Positions 10,432 to 21,623 of a stretch of 64,000 nucleotides of DNA are shown here, in pieces. The DNA comes from Fragilariopsis cylindrus CCMP1102. Taxonomy: Eukaryota > Bacillariophyta > Bacillariophyceae > Bacillariales > Bacillariaceae. The stretch lies in contig FMBT01000214.1 of assembly GCA_900095095.1 (NCBI GenBank), forward strand, positions 36,623 to 100,622, written 5' to 3'. The notes below the pieces were generated by a model, which was given only the letters and a program-made list of their open reading frames with translations, made no database searches and had not been told where the DNA came from. The position numbers and the translations under genes were made by a program. How positions within the stretch are numbered: the first letter of the stretch is position 1; each line of letters starts with the position of its first letter.

Positions 10432-12097
10432 ATGATGAGCTCGTACAACAGAACTAGCGACAGTACCGCCACCACTCGTAGTCGTAATAACGAGATGGTG
10501 GTAGCAAAAGAAGATGCCGACGACGACGAAAACGATAATAGTAAAAACATCAGCAAGGATATCTCGTTGTCGTCATCATCGGTTGACGCGTCTGCGTCTA
10601 CGTCTAATATGGAGAGGAAGGTAGAACCACAACAGGAAGAAGAGGAAGAACTGCCTCCATGCATGTCTCTGTATCCCACAATAATGGGAACAAACACATA
10701 TTCCACAACAGCACCAACATCAGGACTAACTCCATCTACGTCTACTTCTTCTTCTTCGATCCCTGGCGATGATAACGACGATGAATGCTGCGAAGACATC
10801 GAACAACTGGAGGAGGAGGAAGGTGACAATACTGATCCAATTACTGTTCTGCTGCTGCTGCTGCCACCACCATCGAAAGAAAGTTGTCAAATGAAGAAGC
10901 TCGCTCACCGTCACCAAAGATGAGGACGATGAAAAACAATAAGGAATCTAACGAAGAAAGTAGTGGGGACGACGACGATAACGAGAGTGATGACGACGAT
11001 GACAAGACTGCGGCGATTTATGACGTGGATGATAGTGATAGTGATAGTGATGAGGGGGATGACAAGACCAGTATCGCTACTAACGCTGCAACTGTTGCCG
11101 TTAACGCCAACGTCAATGACACCGACGATAATAAAGCAGCAAACGCAACGCCTACTTTTCCTTCGTCGTCGTCGTCGACTGTGGTGGCTAATACGTGCAA
11201 TACTAGCAGAAGCAGCAATACAGCAGCAGCAGCAGCAGTAGTCACACGCAATCGTAAACGTAAATCAGTAGTAGAAGAGGAAGAAGAATCTACTCCCGCC
11301 AATAGTAATACTAGCAAGCGCAGTAATAAAAGTAACAATAATAGACAATCTTCGGCATCGGATCCAATATTATTGCTATCATCATCTTCTGAAGACGAAG
11401 AAGAAGATGCGGAGGAGGAAGAAGATGATGATGATGATGTCAACGAAGATGAAGATGATCCAGAGAAAGCAACCGTCGTAACACCCGAAGAGCAGCATCG
11501 AAAGCATGATCGTAATGATGATGACAGCAAGCACAAAACCGACGACGGCGTTGATGATGATGAGGACAAAGGCAAAGAAAGCAAAAACAACAACAATAGC
11601 AATAACAACAATAATAATAATCATAATAATAATAACAAAATCGATCATGACAATTCTTCAAGCTCCTCTGATTCAGATTCTGATGATTTTCTACGAGATC
11701 ATCATCGTCGTCGTCAAAGTCGAAGCAGAAAAAATTACTGGTTATCATCATCATCTCGTGATTCAAAGTTACTTCATTTAGAAAAAATGAATAACAGGAA
11801 CAAAGAGAATGATAGTACTGATACTAATAATAGTATCAATAATGATGCTGATACAGCATTACAATTATTACTATGGGATATTGGATTCAATTATGAAATT
11901 TATCCACATCAATTTGAAGCTATACGGTTTGTTGCTGGTTTTATATCAACATTTCCATTTCGTCATCCGAATAATAATAATAATAATGATAATAATATTA
12001 ATAAAAATAATAACAATAAGACGATGACGACGAATGAGAAGATAATGTTGAATTTAGACGGTAACGGGGAATCTATTCGATTGGATTCACTTCGTTT

Positions 12098-12128
<31 letters not shown>

Positions 12129-12198
12129 ATAGGTACCAATAATAACAGTAACAATAACTGTAGCAGTAACACCAACACCAACACCAACACCAACACCC

Positions 12199-12229
<31 letters not shown>

Positions 12230-15200
12230 TAGCAAGAACACGAACACGAGCGGTAACGAATATGTTTTACCCACTCGAGGAATGTTGCTTGGTGACGAAA
12301 TGGGCTTAGGTACGTGAAAATTGATTCGTTTATCTATTCGACTTCCGCTGTGATAGCTGTGGTCTTTTTTTCTCGCTTCTTTTGCATAAAGCAAGACCTC
12401 GTTCACTCAAATTTCGCTTCTTATTGTTATTTCAAATACATATATACTACACTTCGCTCCACTACTACATAAATACAATAATGTACCAATTTCAGGAAAA
12501 ACCATAGAGGCTCTAGCTGGAGCAGCGTTGCGTAATTCTATGCAACTGATGGCATCGCCATCGTCCGTTGCTCCTTCTGCTTCTTCAGCACAACAACGTC
12601 ATCGTAATCGTCAGAAATTATTACCTACATTGATTATTTCACCTCAAGATGGTATCCAAAATCAATGGTACGAAACATTGATTAAATCGGGTATAGAACC
12701 TGCACGGATTGAAGTAATTGGTGAAAGAAAGAATTCAAGTAAGAAAAGGACGACAACGACGTCGATGAGCTCGCGGGGACAACAACTGCAGCGATTGAAA
12801 CAAGAGCAAGAAGGAGGTTGCTTTATACTTTGTACTCGATACAAAGTTCAAAGTGAAATGAAAATGTTGTTTGATAATTGTATCACAAACACCGGCGGCA
12901 AGGGCGTCGCCAACAACAACCATAGGAATAGTAATAATGGCCACAGTAACAAGAAGCAGCCGCCGCAGTGGCAGCAGACGAGGATGAAAAAGAAATCGTC
13001 ATCGTCTCTTCTATTTCCAAATGTACCACTCCAGCATATTGGTAAACTTCGTAATCAATACGTATCTGATAAGGGAAAAGGAAAGGAAAAAAATAATTTT
13101 ATACGGGATAAAGAATCGAGTCAGGATTGCGTTGCAAGATTGATCGCCGGTATGAATTCTATTAAGGCGTATCAAACTGTGATAGTCGATGAGGCGCATT
13201 TTTGTAAGAATACCCTTGCGTATTGGGGTCTCGGACTCGCACTTCTAGGATCTACAAGCCATCGAACTGCACTCCTTACAGGAACGCCTTACAACAACGG
13301 TCCCTCCGATATGGCAGCATTGATGATATATATTGATCCTAGGCACATAGCATCTAGTACTAAATGGTGGGAAAAAGCTACATCTGCTACTAGTAATAAG
13401 AAAATAGTCGAGGCTGTTAGTGATTGGCGAAATGCATTTATGATACGACGTACAAAAGACATCCTTGAGGACAAGCTTCCTCAACGAAACAGAACGATTC
13501 GTTCGGTCGAAGCGCATCCATCGGAACTTTGGATTTATATTAATTACGAAGCCAAATTCCTAAATGCTTTGAAAAGCTTCGATAGGATGAAAGATTCCAG
13601 CAATCGTAGAAGAAAGAATAAGGCATTTGAAGTGATGATGGCCGTTTTAAGCTGTTCGAGGATGTCATTGAGTAAGTACCCTAGTGCAATGTATCTGATT
13701 AGACCGTAAAGCGTTGCTTACTGAACCATTTCGAAACTTACAACGATGCAGTTCATCCTATGTTACCACGTGGTCGGGAGTTGACGATCCAGTTCAGCCC
13801 TTCGCGCAGACATCTTTTGAAACGAGAAGAACGGCCTAAGGTTTGCGTTTACTGTGACTCCGATCCTTCTCGAAAGAAAGATAGCGACAGCCATAGTGAC
13901 AGCCACAGTGGCAGTGACAGCGATAGTAACAGCCACAGTGGCAGTGACAGCGATAGTGACAGCGATAGTAGTCGCCGTGTGCGAACGGATATTATGAACT
14001 TACATGTTGATGGTCTAGACGATGAAGACGATTTGGAGGTAGCAAAAAGTAGTAATGAGGACAAGAAGAAGGGCCCAATACTTCCTCTTGGTCCTGACAT
14101 CTGCCAAGTTAGCGAAAGCGATTGCCGCCACTTTGCACACAAACGATGCCTCGCAATACACTACGAGGAGGGCGGTACAGCATGTCCAAGATGTAACGGT
14201 TTGACAAGTCGTATCCACGACAATCTTCATGGTAACGAATACTGTAAGGAAATCTCGACGTCACTCAGCCAAAATGGATTCACAGGATCCGCCAAGATCG
14301 AGGAAGCAATCAAATGGTTCAAGACGACTGTCCCAGATGATGATAAGGCGATCATCCTATCTTTCTTCAAGGGTAGTTTGGATCTAATTGAGGGCATCCT
14401 CGTGGAAGACCTTGGCATCGGATGTGCTCGATACGATGGCGACATTGACAAGGATTCAAGAGAAGCGGATCTGAAACGATTCAAAACCGAAGATACTTGT
14501 CGAGTACTTCTAGCATCTGTGCAGTCCGGGGGAACAGGTTTAAATATCACAGAGGCGAATCACGTCCTTTTCTTGGATCGTTGGTTCAATCCATGCGTAC
14601 ATGACCAAGCAGAGAGCAGAGTGCATCGTCTGGGCCAAAAGAAGGAGGTTAATATCGCTTACCTAGATATTGATCTAACCATAGACGTTGTCATGAAGGA
14701 AATTAATGAAATTAAAGGAGGTAATGCGAATATCTTATTGGCCGATGGATCCTCCCTTGGGATAGCAGCCACCACGGTTGGATACAGAGATATTTGTAAG
14801 TACAGTAAGAGTTAAAGATTCTGTGTTCTCTTGCTTGCCGTTCTTGCTGTTATTGTTCTGCTCTCTGTTCTTGTTGCTTCTCGCATTTTTTTTCGGACTC
14901 GATATCCTTCTCTATTCGCAGTAAACAGTATTATATGTCCATCTCATATCGCGTATCTATACGTATATTTACTTTGCTCTGCTCTTCATCCAACAGCTGG
15001 TGTGATTGGTAAAAAAATGAAGGAAATTCGGCTCATGAGAGAGAAACTAATCACAAACAATACCAATGAGCCCAAGAAATCCAAGACGAAGATAGAGAAG
15101 GAGGATGACATACCGAAGCGTGCTCCTGGTATAGGATCGTTCAAGAAGTCATCAAATGTAAAGAAAGAGAGCAAGGATGGCATGCCGAAGCGTGTTCCTG

Positions 15201-15475
15201 GTGCAGGATCGTTCAAGAAGACATCAAATACAAAGAAAAAGAACAAGGGTGACATTCCAGGGATCACCACTGATGAAATCATCGAACTATCATCTGACGA
15301 AGAGGGAGACAACAACGTTATAGACATTCAGAAGGCAAGACGTATTTCTCTGGATGGCATTACTATTGAACTATCCAGTGACGAAGAGGATGATAGCGAT
15401 GATGCAGATCTTCAGAAGGCAAGACGCGTATCTCTGGTAGACCCTAGATCAGATCTAAGCATGAAGAAGGGATAA
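10432..15475 (+). CDS. RING-finger SNF2 ATPase, Rad5/Rad16/Uls1 type, four exons
   Basis: Exons 10432-12309, 12496-13671, 13752-14795 and 14997-15475, all joined in phase 1, give about 1525 residues once one missing A near 10880 is allowed for. The first 600 residues are acidic and low-complexity. The ATPase core follows: MLLGDEMGLGKT is split by intron 1, then VIVDEAHFCKN, LLTGTPYNN, SVQSGGTGLNITEA, NHVLFLDRWFNP and ESRVHRLGQKK. A RING-H2-like finger lies between the two helicase lobes (CVYC, then C-x-H-x-x-H-x-x-C, then CPRC), with a Ser/Asp/His repeat of about 40 residues inserted in its first loop. The N-terminal ILLLSSSSEDEEE and C-terminal EIIELSSDEE and ITIELSSDEE resemble SUMO-interaction motifs, as in yeast Uls1. 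Inferred role: nuclear DNA translocase and ubiquitin ligase in chromatin or damage tolerance. Starting at an in-frame ATG just after the break (10920) would avoid the frameshift but lose the leader. Confidence 0.88.
12166..12235 (+). repeat. AACACC / AACAGC minisatellite inside the SNF2 coding region
   Basis: Back-to-back hexamers (AACACC, then AACAGC) encode Asn-Thr and Asn-Ser runs just before the ATPase domain. They follow a GCT run encoding poly-Ala at about 12100-12128. In-frame length change here would be tolerated. Confidence 0.75.
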
Positions 15476-15706
15476 AAATATTCCTACATTTTTAGCATTT
15501 GTCAATCCTGGAATATAGAATTGAATACGAAATCTTGAACCCTATATTTTATACATAGAATTATAGAACCAAGCAAGCACAATCACATACATATTATAGC
15601 AAACAAACAAAAGAGCAATACCAGTTATTTATCACCTCTAGTACTTCTAGCTACTGTGGTTAGATACAAAAATAGTATATGAATGATAGTAATTACTTGA
15701 ATTATT
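15476..15706. other. Short convergent intergenic gap
   Basis: 3' flanks of the SNF2 gene (+) and SDA1 (-). Nothing else seen. Confidence 0.5.
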
Positions 15707-18394
15707 TTAGACCTTTCTTCTTCTCTTCTTAGCTTCATGACCAATCTGCTTTTTCTTACCGTCCATACCACCATGACCACGTTTCTCGGAAAGTCCACCT
15801 TTTCCTCGTCCTTTCGTTCGACAACGTCTACCTGACTTAGTCATCAAGAAATTCTTCTTACGCTCCTTCTCAGTATTGGTTGAACCACCAGCACGCATTT
15901 TTGTTTCAAATGCATCTCTACCAGATAAAATCTTCTGTAATTTTTCTGCCTTACTCTTACGTTTACGTTTTGCTTCTGCCATGATCATATCAGGATTGAC
16001 AGCACCCTTGATTCGTACTTCATCCTCCGAATCGCCATCATCCGAATCGAAATCATCTTCACTAAGTTCATCAAATTCTTCACCGCGTGCAATAGCACGT
16101 TTCCTACGAGCAGCTTCTCGTGGATCACGACGTGCCCGTTCTTCACGTTCGACTAATTTCTTCATCTTCACAAAGTCTCCAGCAGAAAAGATTCGTGTCG
16201 ATGAGATCTGGGCCTTTAACTTGTTTCGTTCATCTTGTGTCATTTTGGATAAATCCAGTAATTCTTCTTCATCCTCTTCAACACCACCACCACCATCTTC
16301 GTCGTTGTTATCACCGTCGGTTGCTGATGCAGCACCCTCCTTGGGATCTACAACAACCAGATCTGGTGCTTCTTCACCTTCTTCTTCTTCATCTGCCATA
16401 CCAACCATATCGACTTCTACGCTGGCATTGTCTTCTTCTTCTTGTTGTTGTTCAAGTCGTTCCTGTTCTTTCATATACGCAGCTCTCTTCCCTTCATATT
16501 CCAACAGTAAATCAGCACCTTCTACACCATGTGATACCTTCTGTTCACCAAAGCGCATCGGTTTAGTTTTTTGTTTATGCAAAGCGGATCCTTTCAATCC
16601 ACGATTCTTACCCTGCAATAATGTTGGATATTTTTCACGGATAAAATTCTGATATGATTTACCAGCAATCGACACGGACCGATCACGATGATTCGAAAAT
16701 GCTGCAATATCACGAACGAATGCTTCCACATCAAAGGTAGCAGAGGCGACATTCGTTTCCAGAGATTCTTTGGAATCTTCAATGGATAACACGGAGGGTA
16801 CACGGGAACAAATAGCCCGGATCGCATTAATCCCTACCGCAATTTGTTCTTCCGAACAACGTTCTGTCACAAAATTATGTGCAATTGTTTTTAATATACC
16901 ATATACTTCATCGGGTGGAACATTCTCGTGACAGGCCTGCACGGAGTAGGCTAAGATTCCAGTCACGTCCCGTTGATGTCCACCCATATATTTTTGCAGG
17001 AATGGATATAAATTTAGTAACATTAATTCATGATTACCCACTAATCGTGTGACAAAATTCATCATCAATAATTTATTCGTATAGGGGATACTTGACTTTG
17101 GATTCTTGAGACGTTTTAAGACCGATTCTGCTAATCCAGATGGATCCCGTAACAATTCAATGGCTGGATATAATTTTTTCGCAATTTCCACACCATTATC
17201 ATCCCGAACATCCATCCAATCATCGGTACCGACCCCCTCCCGTTTGCGTTGTTGCTTATTCCGGTTACCAATCTGTCGTTTGACATGATTAATTCTGGTC
17301 TTGGTTTTCCGTGAAAAGGAATGATAATTAATTTTTTGTGAGGCGTCCCATTGATGTTCTTCTTTTTCCGCGGAATCTAAGGCCATCTTATCTTCAATAT
17401 TTAAAAAGAACCGCATCGCACGTGACGCCACCGTCGTATTCTTGGATTCGACTGCTGTTGCTAAGATCGCCACCGTCCGATCATCGGTCCATACTTGACG
17501 TCGGTATAATTCACAGACCATATCCGTGGCACGTTTTGCCGCAATATCCGTAGCATTTTCTTCACAGGATAAGGCCGATGCTGTTTCATTGCCACGTTTT
17601 TCTTGTCCATGTGTGGCCACCACACGATGTAAGAACGATTGGATGGCACGATTTACTTTATCATCTCGTTTGCCTTTTTTATTAATATTACGTATATCAT
17701 TGACCATATGTTTATATAAAATTTCACGTAAGGTCTTATCGGGAACCACCGCCATTAAACGAAAGAATAATTCCAACAAACGTAAGGGTTCTAATGCACC
17801 CTTATTCCGCATTAGAATTAATGCCGATACACATGTTTTACGTACATCCCGTGGAAGTTGTAATGCCGCGGATGGTAACATCGTGGTCATGGTATGTAAT
17901 TGCTTATTATTATGCATGTTTTTGTTCGTGTTCTTCTTGGTCTTGGGACCGTTCTTATTGTCTTTGAGTTCATCCTCGTCGTCATCTTCCTCATCAATAT
18001 CAGGTTCTTCTCCCACTAATAAACCAATTAAAATGGCAGCAATACGATTCGATTCTTTTCCCTTGTAGGACGATGAGGCGGTGGCGGCAGCAAATTGAAT
18101 CAATTCTTCTAATTTACCACCCGAGGAGGATGTTTTCGAGGTGGCCTTTCGTCCACCACCACTATTGGTCGTGGCACCGGTGGCGGGATCCACCACACCT
18201 TGTGGTGCAATGGTTAAGATACCACATTCCGATTTCAAGCGTTGGATTTGTGCTTCATAATCTTCACGATAGCCACTGGGATCACGTTTGACTAAATTTT
18301 GTAACTGGGCTAATTTTAATGTAATATCTACTTTGGTACCAGCACCGGTAGTAAGACCAGCACCACCACCATTACCACATCCGGATGTTCCCAT
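15707..18394 (-). CDS. SDA1: SDA1, 60S ribosomal subunit biogenesis/export factor
   Basis: A single uninterrupted frame of 895 residues from ATG 18394. The N terminus has the family's LKLAQLQNLVKRDP and YREDYEAQ. The next conserved block is LPRDVRKTCVSALILMRNKGALEP followed by LLELFFRLMAVVPDKTLRE, then HMVNDIRNINKK, which is diagnostic. The middle carries an HEAT-like helical region, then acidic stretches (about residues 680-740) and a basic C-terminal tail rich in Lys/Arg/Gly suited to nucleolar targeting. SDA1 acts in nuclear pre-60S maturation and export. At 895 residues it is longer than yeast (about 770) or human SDAD1 (about 690), the excess being acidic and low-complexity insertions. 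The lack of any break over 2.7 kb contrasts with its neighbours. Confidence 0.95.
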   Translation of the reverse strand: MGTSGCGNGGGAGLTTGAGTKVDITLKLAQLQNLVKRDPSGYREDYEAQIQRLKSECGILTIAPQGVVDPATGATTNSGGGRKATSKTSSSGGKLEELIQFAAATASSSYKGKESNRIAAILIGLLVGEEPDIDEEDDDEDELKDNKNGPKTKKNTNKNMHNNKQLHTMTTMLPSAALQLPRDVRKTCVSALILMRNKGALEPLRLLELFFRLMAVVPDKTLREILYKHMVNDIRNINKKGKRDDKVNRAIQSFLHRVVATHGQEKRGNETASALSCEENATDIAAKRATDMVCELYRRQVWTDDRTVAILATAVESKNTTVASRAMRFFLNIEDKMALDSAEKEEHQWDASQKINYHSFSRKTKTRINHVKRQIGNRNKQQRKREGVGTDDWMDVRDDNGVEIAKKLYPAIELLRDPSGLAESVLKRLKNPKSSIPYTNKLLMMNFVTRLVGNHELMLLNLYPFLQKYMGGHQRDVTGILAYSVQACHENVPPDEVYGILKTIAHNFVTERCSEEQIAVGINAIRAICSRVPSVLSIEDSKESLETNVASATFDVEAFVRDIAAFSNHRDRSVSIAGKSYQNFIREKYPTLLQGKNRGLKGSALHKQKTKPMRFGEQKVSHGVEGADLLLEYEGKRAAYMKEQERLEQQQEEEDNASVEVDMVGMADEEEEGEEAPDLVVVDPKEGAASATDGDNNDEDGGGGVEEDEEELLDLSKMTQDERNKLKAQISSTRIFSAGDFVKMKKLVEREERARRDPREAARRKRAIARGEEFDELSEDDFDSDDGDSEDEVRIKGAVNPDMIMAEAKRKRKSKAEKLQKILSGRDAFETKMRAGGSTNTEKERKKNFLMTKSGRRCRTKGRGKGGLSEKRGHGGMDGKKKQIGHEAKKRRRKV

Positions 18395-18902
18395 GATTTA
18401 ATTAATATATTAATTAATTAATTATATTGATATGCTGTTGTTGTCTATGTATAGTAACAAACAAAATAAAGTTAAAGTATTCTTTACAAATTCTTATCAT
18501 GATCAACAAGCCAACGACAACCAACAACGTTAAAAGATGCAGCCACTACGGTACCGTAACTCTAGCTACTAGTATCTCAAGAGGAGGATTGTCCAAAAGT
18601 CGAATTTGAAAGAAGAAGAAAAAACGAGACGATTGGTGGCGAGAATGAACGGACGACTACCAGTCCTAATACTAGCAGGGCCCTACTGTACTACAGGTAG
18701 GAATTATATATTTATTTGTAGTCACGAGTTTCTGAGTCATGGCGCGAAATCATTGTTTTTAAATATTTTAATAAAGAAAAATGAGAATTTGTACATATTA
18801 TTATGATATTTAGTACATGCATCGTCATCAACTCATATCATATCCACCAAGTTCTCATCTTTGTGAATGGAGTGTAGTACAGGCTAGCTATCATCAAGAC
18901 AG
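18395..18902. other. Divergent intergenic region
   Basis: Between the starts of SDA1 (-) and the 2H phosphoesterase (+). A TTAATTAA-rich stretch at 18397-18423 immediately precedes the SDA1 start codon. Short frames at 18427-18806 have no coding signature. Confidence 0.5.
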
Positions 18903-20605
18903 ATGTTGAGAAATCTTCCTCTACTTGTGTTGCTGGCTACTACGTCAACGACTTGCTTTCATAGTGATAGGTGGTATTATCGGCAGCAACGCCGCCAACA
19001 ACAAACTGATCATTATTGCATGACAACATATCGTAGATTTCTCAAAGCAGAGAAAATAATAATACTACGACCATTCATTACAAAAAGTAACGTTGGAAGT
19101 GTTCGTCATCATCATCGGTGTAATTCATTTCCCATGATGAAATCTTCGTCTGAGAATTTAGAGGAATCACCAGTTGAGCAACAGTATCATCAACAACAAC
19201 AACAACAACAACAACAGCAACAGCAACAGCAACAAGTTAGAAAAGTATCATCATCATCATTATCATCATTACAAGCAAAAGATCATACTGTCACCGTATG
19301 TATAGTACCACCTCCAGCAGAAGATAATCTTCGCGTATGGAAGGCGTTGTCCGAAATGAGATTGACATTAAAAGACCCAGGATATTATAGATGGCCACCA
19401 CATGTGAATCTGATGTATCCATTTCTGAAGCTACCACCACCACCGGACACGGTGGTAGTTGATGGTGGTGGTGGAAATAATAATAGAAATAATAGTAGTA
19501 CTATTTGTAGTAGTACTCAATCTGATGATGACGATGATAATAACGATGACAGATGATGATTACAGGAGGAGGAGGAGTATATCGAGTATCGTGAACAATT
19601 GGAAACTGCCACTTGTAAGGTCGCTCCATTTTCTATACGATTAAATAAACTTGGAACGTTTGGTGGTAAACGAAGGGGTGTTTTGTGGCTGCATCCGGAT
19701 GATAACAACAACGACGACCGCTCCAGCACCAGCCCAGCACCAGCTCCAGCCAGCATAAGCGATGGGCTATCACAGCAACAAATAAAATGCGATCACGACC
19801 ACAACAAAGAGCTACTCGAAGAGGAGCAACAACCACCGTTATCGTCATCGTCATCGTCACCACCAAGTCCACTAATACAATTACAAATATTGTTAGAAGA
19901 GGCGTTTCCGATGTGTAAAGACCAGTCACAAAAAGGAGAAGGGGCTTCTTCTTTTACGCCACATATGACTCTGTCTCATTTTCCATGCCTTGATGAGGCA
20001 TTACAGGCCAAAGAAAGCATGGAAACAACGGAATCGCTATTTAATATCAGTGGTGCGTCGGAAAAACACAGCAGCAGCAGCAGCAGCAGCAGCAGTCCAA
20101 TAAATAACATTGAAAACAACGATGACGACTGTTTGGAATTTATCCTGGATCGAATCTATCTCCTTCAACGAAAGGGAGATGAAGGTCAATTTCTCCGTGT
20201 GGCAGAAATTGCATTGGGAGGAGATACCACTACTTGTGATGATACTACTTCGAATATTATACCAGGAGGTAGCAGCGAAGACTCGAGGAGGCCAAGAACG
20301 ACAGCATTTGTCGTGGCAGCGAAAACCAAGATATTTGATCCTCCTCAAGCATTTCCCGATATGCCCAATCATGAAGAAGAGTGGGTCTACAAGGAACGGA
20401 TGCTGATGAAGTCACGACGAAGGAAGAATAATAACGGAACACGTGGAGGAAGACAACAACAACACCAACGACGACGTCAGGAATACAAGGTCCTCGAATT
20501 TCAGACACACCGGAACTTATCGCTGAAAAAAGAGCACAACGTAAAGCCAAGAGGGAGCATTTGCTGCTACAAGAACAAAATGAGAAGGAACAATTTGGAA
20601 GTTGA
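18903..20605 (+). CDS. 2H phosphoesterase (LigT / 2'-5' RNA ligase-like), probable intron
   Basis: The N terminus starts with a hydrophobic signal-like segment (LLVLLATTSTTCF). A poly-Gln tract follows, then the first catalytic motif in WPPHVNLMYPF and, about 190 residues later, the second in FTPHMTLSHF. These are the two HxT/HxN motifs of the 2H fold, with GTFGGKRRGVLWLHPDD between them. The family hydrolyses or ligates 2',3'-cyclic or 2'-5' RNA phosphates. Tandem in-frame TGA codons at 19554-19559 are removed by a proposed phase-0 intron 19452-19565 (acceptor TGATTACAG). Near 20430 a single missing base would switch to a frame ending at 20605 with a charged helix (AEKRAQRKAKRE), which looks more natural than the present frame ending at 20645. 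Substrate and final location are unknown. Confidence 0.75.
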
Positions 20606-20760
20606 TTGGCAAGTTTGCCGTAGGATTGAAAAAATGACCGTGTAACTTTACCTTCCTAATTGCTTCATCGTCATCAAGTCAGTTATAATATGTCGATACC
20701 AATTCTTCACATTACAATTCTGTGTGCACTGCATGTTACTCGTGCAGACATTCTACCGAT
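20606..20760. other. Short gap after the 2H phosphoesterase gene
   Basis: Includes the alternative end of the phosphoesterase frame at 20645. Nothing else seen. Confidence 0.4.
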
Positions 20761-21081
20761 TTATTCATTCTCTGCTGTGATTTGGTACCATTTGTTGTCT
20801 CGGATAAAGATTCTCCCCACAGTAACATCTGGGGCAACAGCAGTTGGTACAGTACTCATCAGGTATAGTATCTTCTTTCCCCTTCTTCCTTTCCAAATAG
20901 AGTCAATTTTTGACAAACCTTTACTTGACGAGATGAATACATTATTGGTCTTTGAAGACTGGTATAAAATTGGAGTAGGAGCCATACACAGGTTGTCATA
21001 ATTAAGAAGATTTGTGGGATACATTTTCAGTAATCTTGTGACTGAAATAGAGTTTATATTAATGGCTACTGGACTGCTCAT
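20761..21081 (-). CDS. Hypothetical protein, 106 residues
   Basis: ATG at 21081, TAA at 20761-20763, no stop or intron needed. The sequence has mixed composition without the low-complexity bias seen in chance frames of this region (for example VPTAVAPDVTVGRIF and NKWYQITAENE at the end). There is no signal peptide, membrane helix or recognisable domain. A plus-strand frame overlaps it almost completely and is the weaker of the two. It may be a small gene or a decayed exon; there is no functional clue. Confidence 0.3.
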   Translation of the reverse strand: MSSPVAININSISVTRLLKMYPTNLLNYDNLCMAPTPILYQSSKTNNVFISSSKGLSKIDSIWKGRRGKKILYLMSTVPTAVAPDVTVGRIFIRDNKWYQITAENE

Positions 21082-21623
21082 AACCTATGAAGAGATTATT
21101 ACTACACACTATTAGTAAATTAGTAGTAAGTCGAGTTTAAGTTGTACACTATGTTAAATTATAAGTTCTTCTAAATATAAGTGATGTGATGCACAGGTCA
21201 TCAATTGACATAATGAGCGCGCACGATTAGAATTCCTTTGACAATGTTGTACTAGGTTCCATTAGTATGCTGTGAACTTAGGAATTTGTTTTGCTCTCCG
21301 TCCTTTCCAGCAATAGTTGCTTCGTTGTTTTTTTAAGATGGTAGTTTTTGCTTCTATAATGGCGACTGAATTTCGTCGCAAGAAGAAGCGTCATGTCCAG
21401 AATCTACATTCATCTATGAAAAATTGGGGTGGAGCATCTGAATCCAATTCCACAAGCCAACAGTCAGTCCCCTTCAATTGATACTTTTACATCGTCCAAA
21501 TTTATTTACTTCTAAAACTAAGCAACTTTCCAATTATTGCATCATAGTGATGACCATGAAATATCTTCTGGTCAGAATGTACTATTTATACCGAAGTTTT
21601 CGTGATATGATCTAGTAGTCCTC
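21082..21623. other. Intergenic region with one very short ORF
   Basis: The only frame with an ATG and a coding look is 21338-21481 (+), 47 residues with a basic RRKKKR patch. No domain and no evidence of splicing, so it is not called as a gene. Confidence 0.35.

Noticed and set aside
11018-11766. Long minus-strand frames opposite the SNF2 gene
   Set aside because: They are mirror images of Ser/Asp and Asn/Lys repeats in the plus-strand exon, with no domain; the ATPase is clearly on the plus strand.
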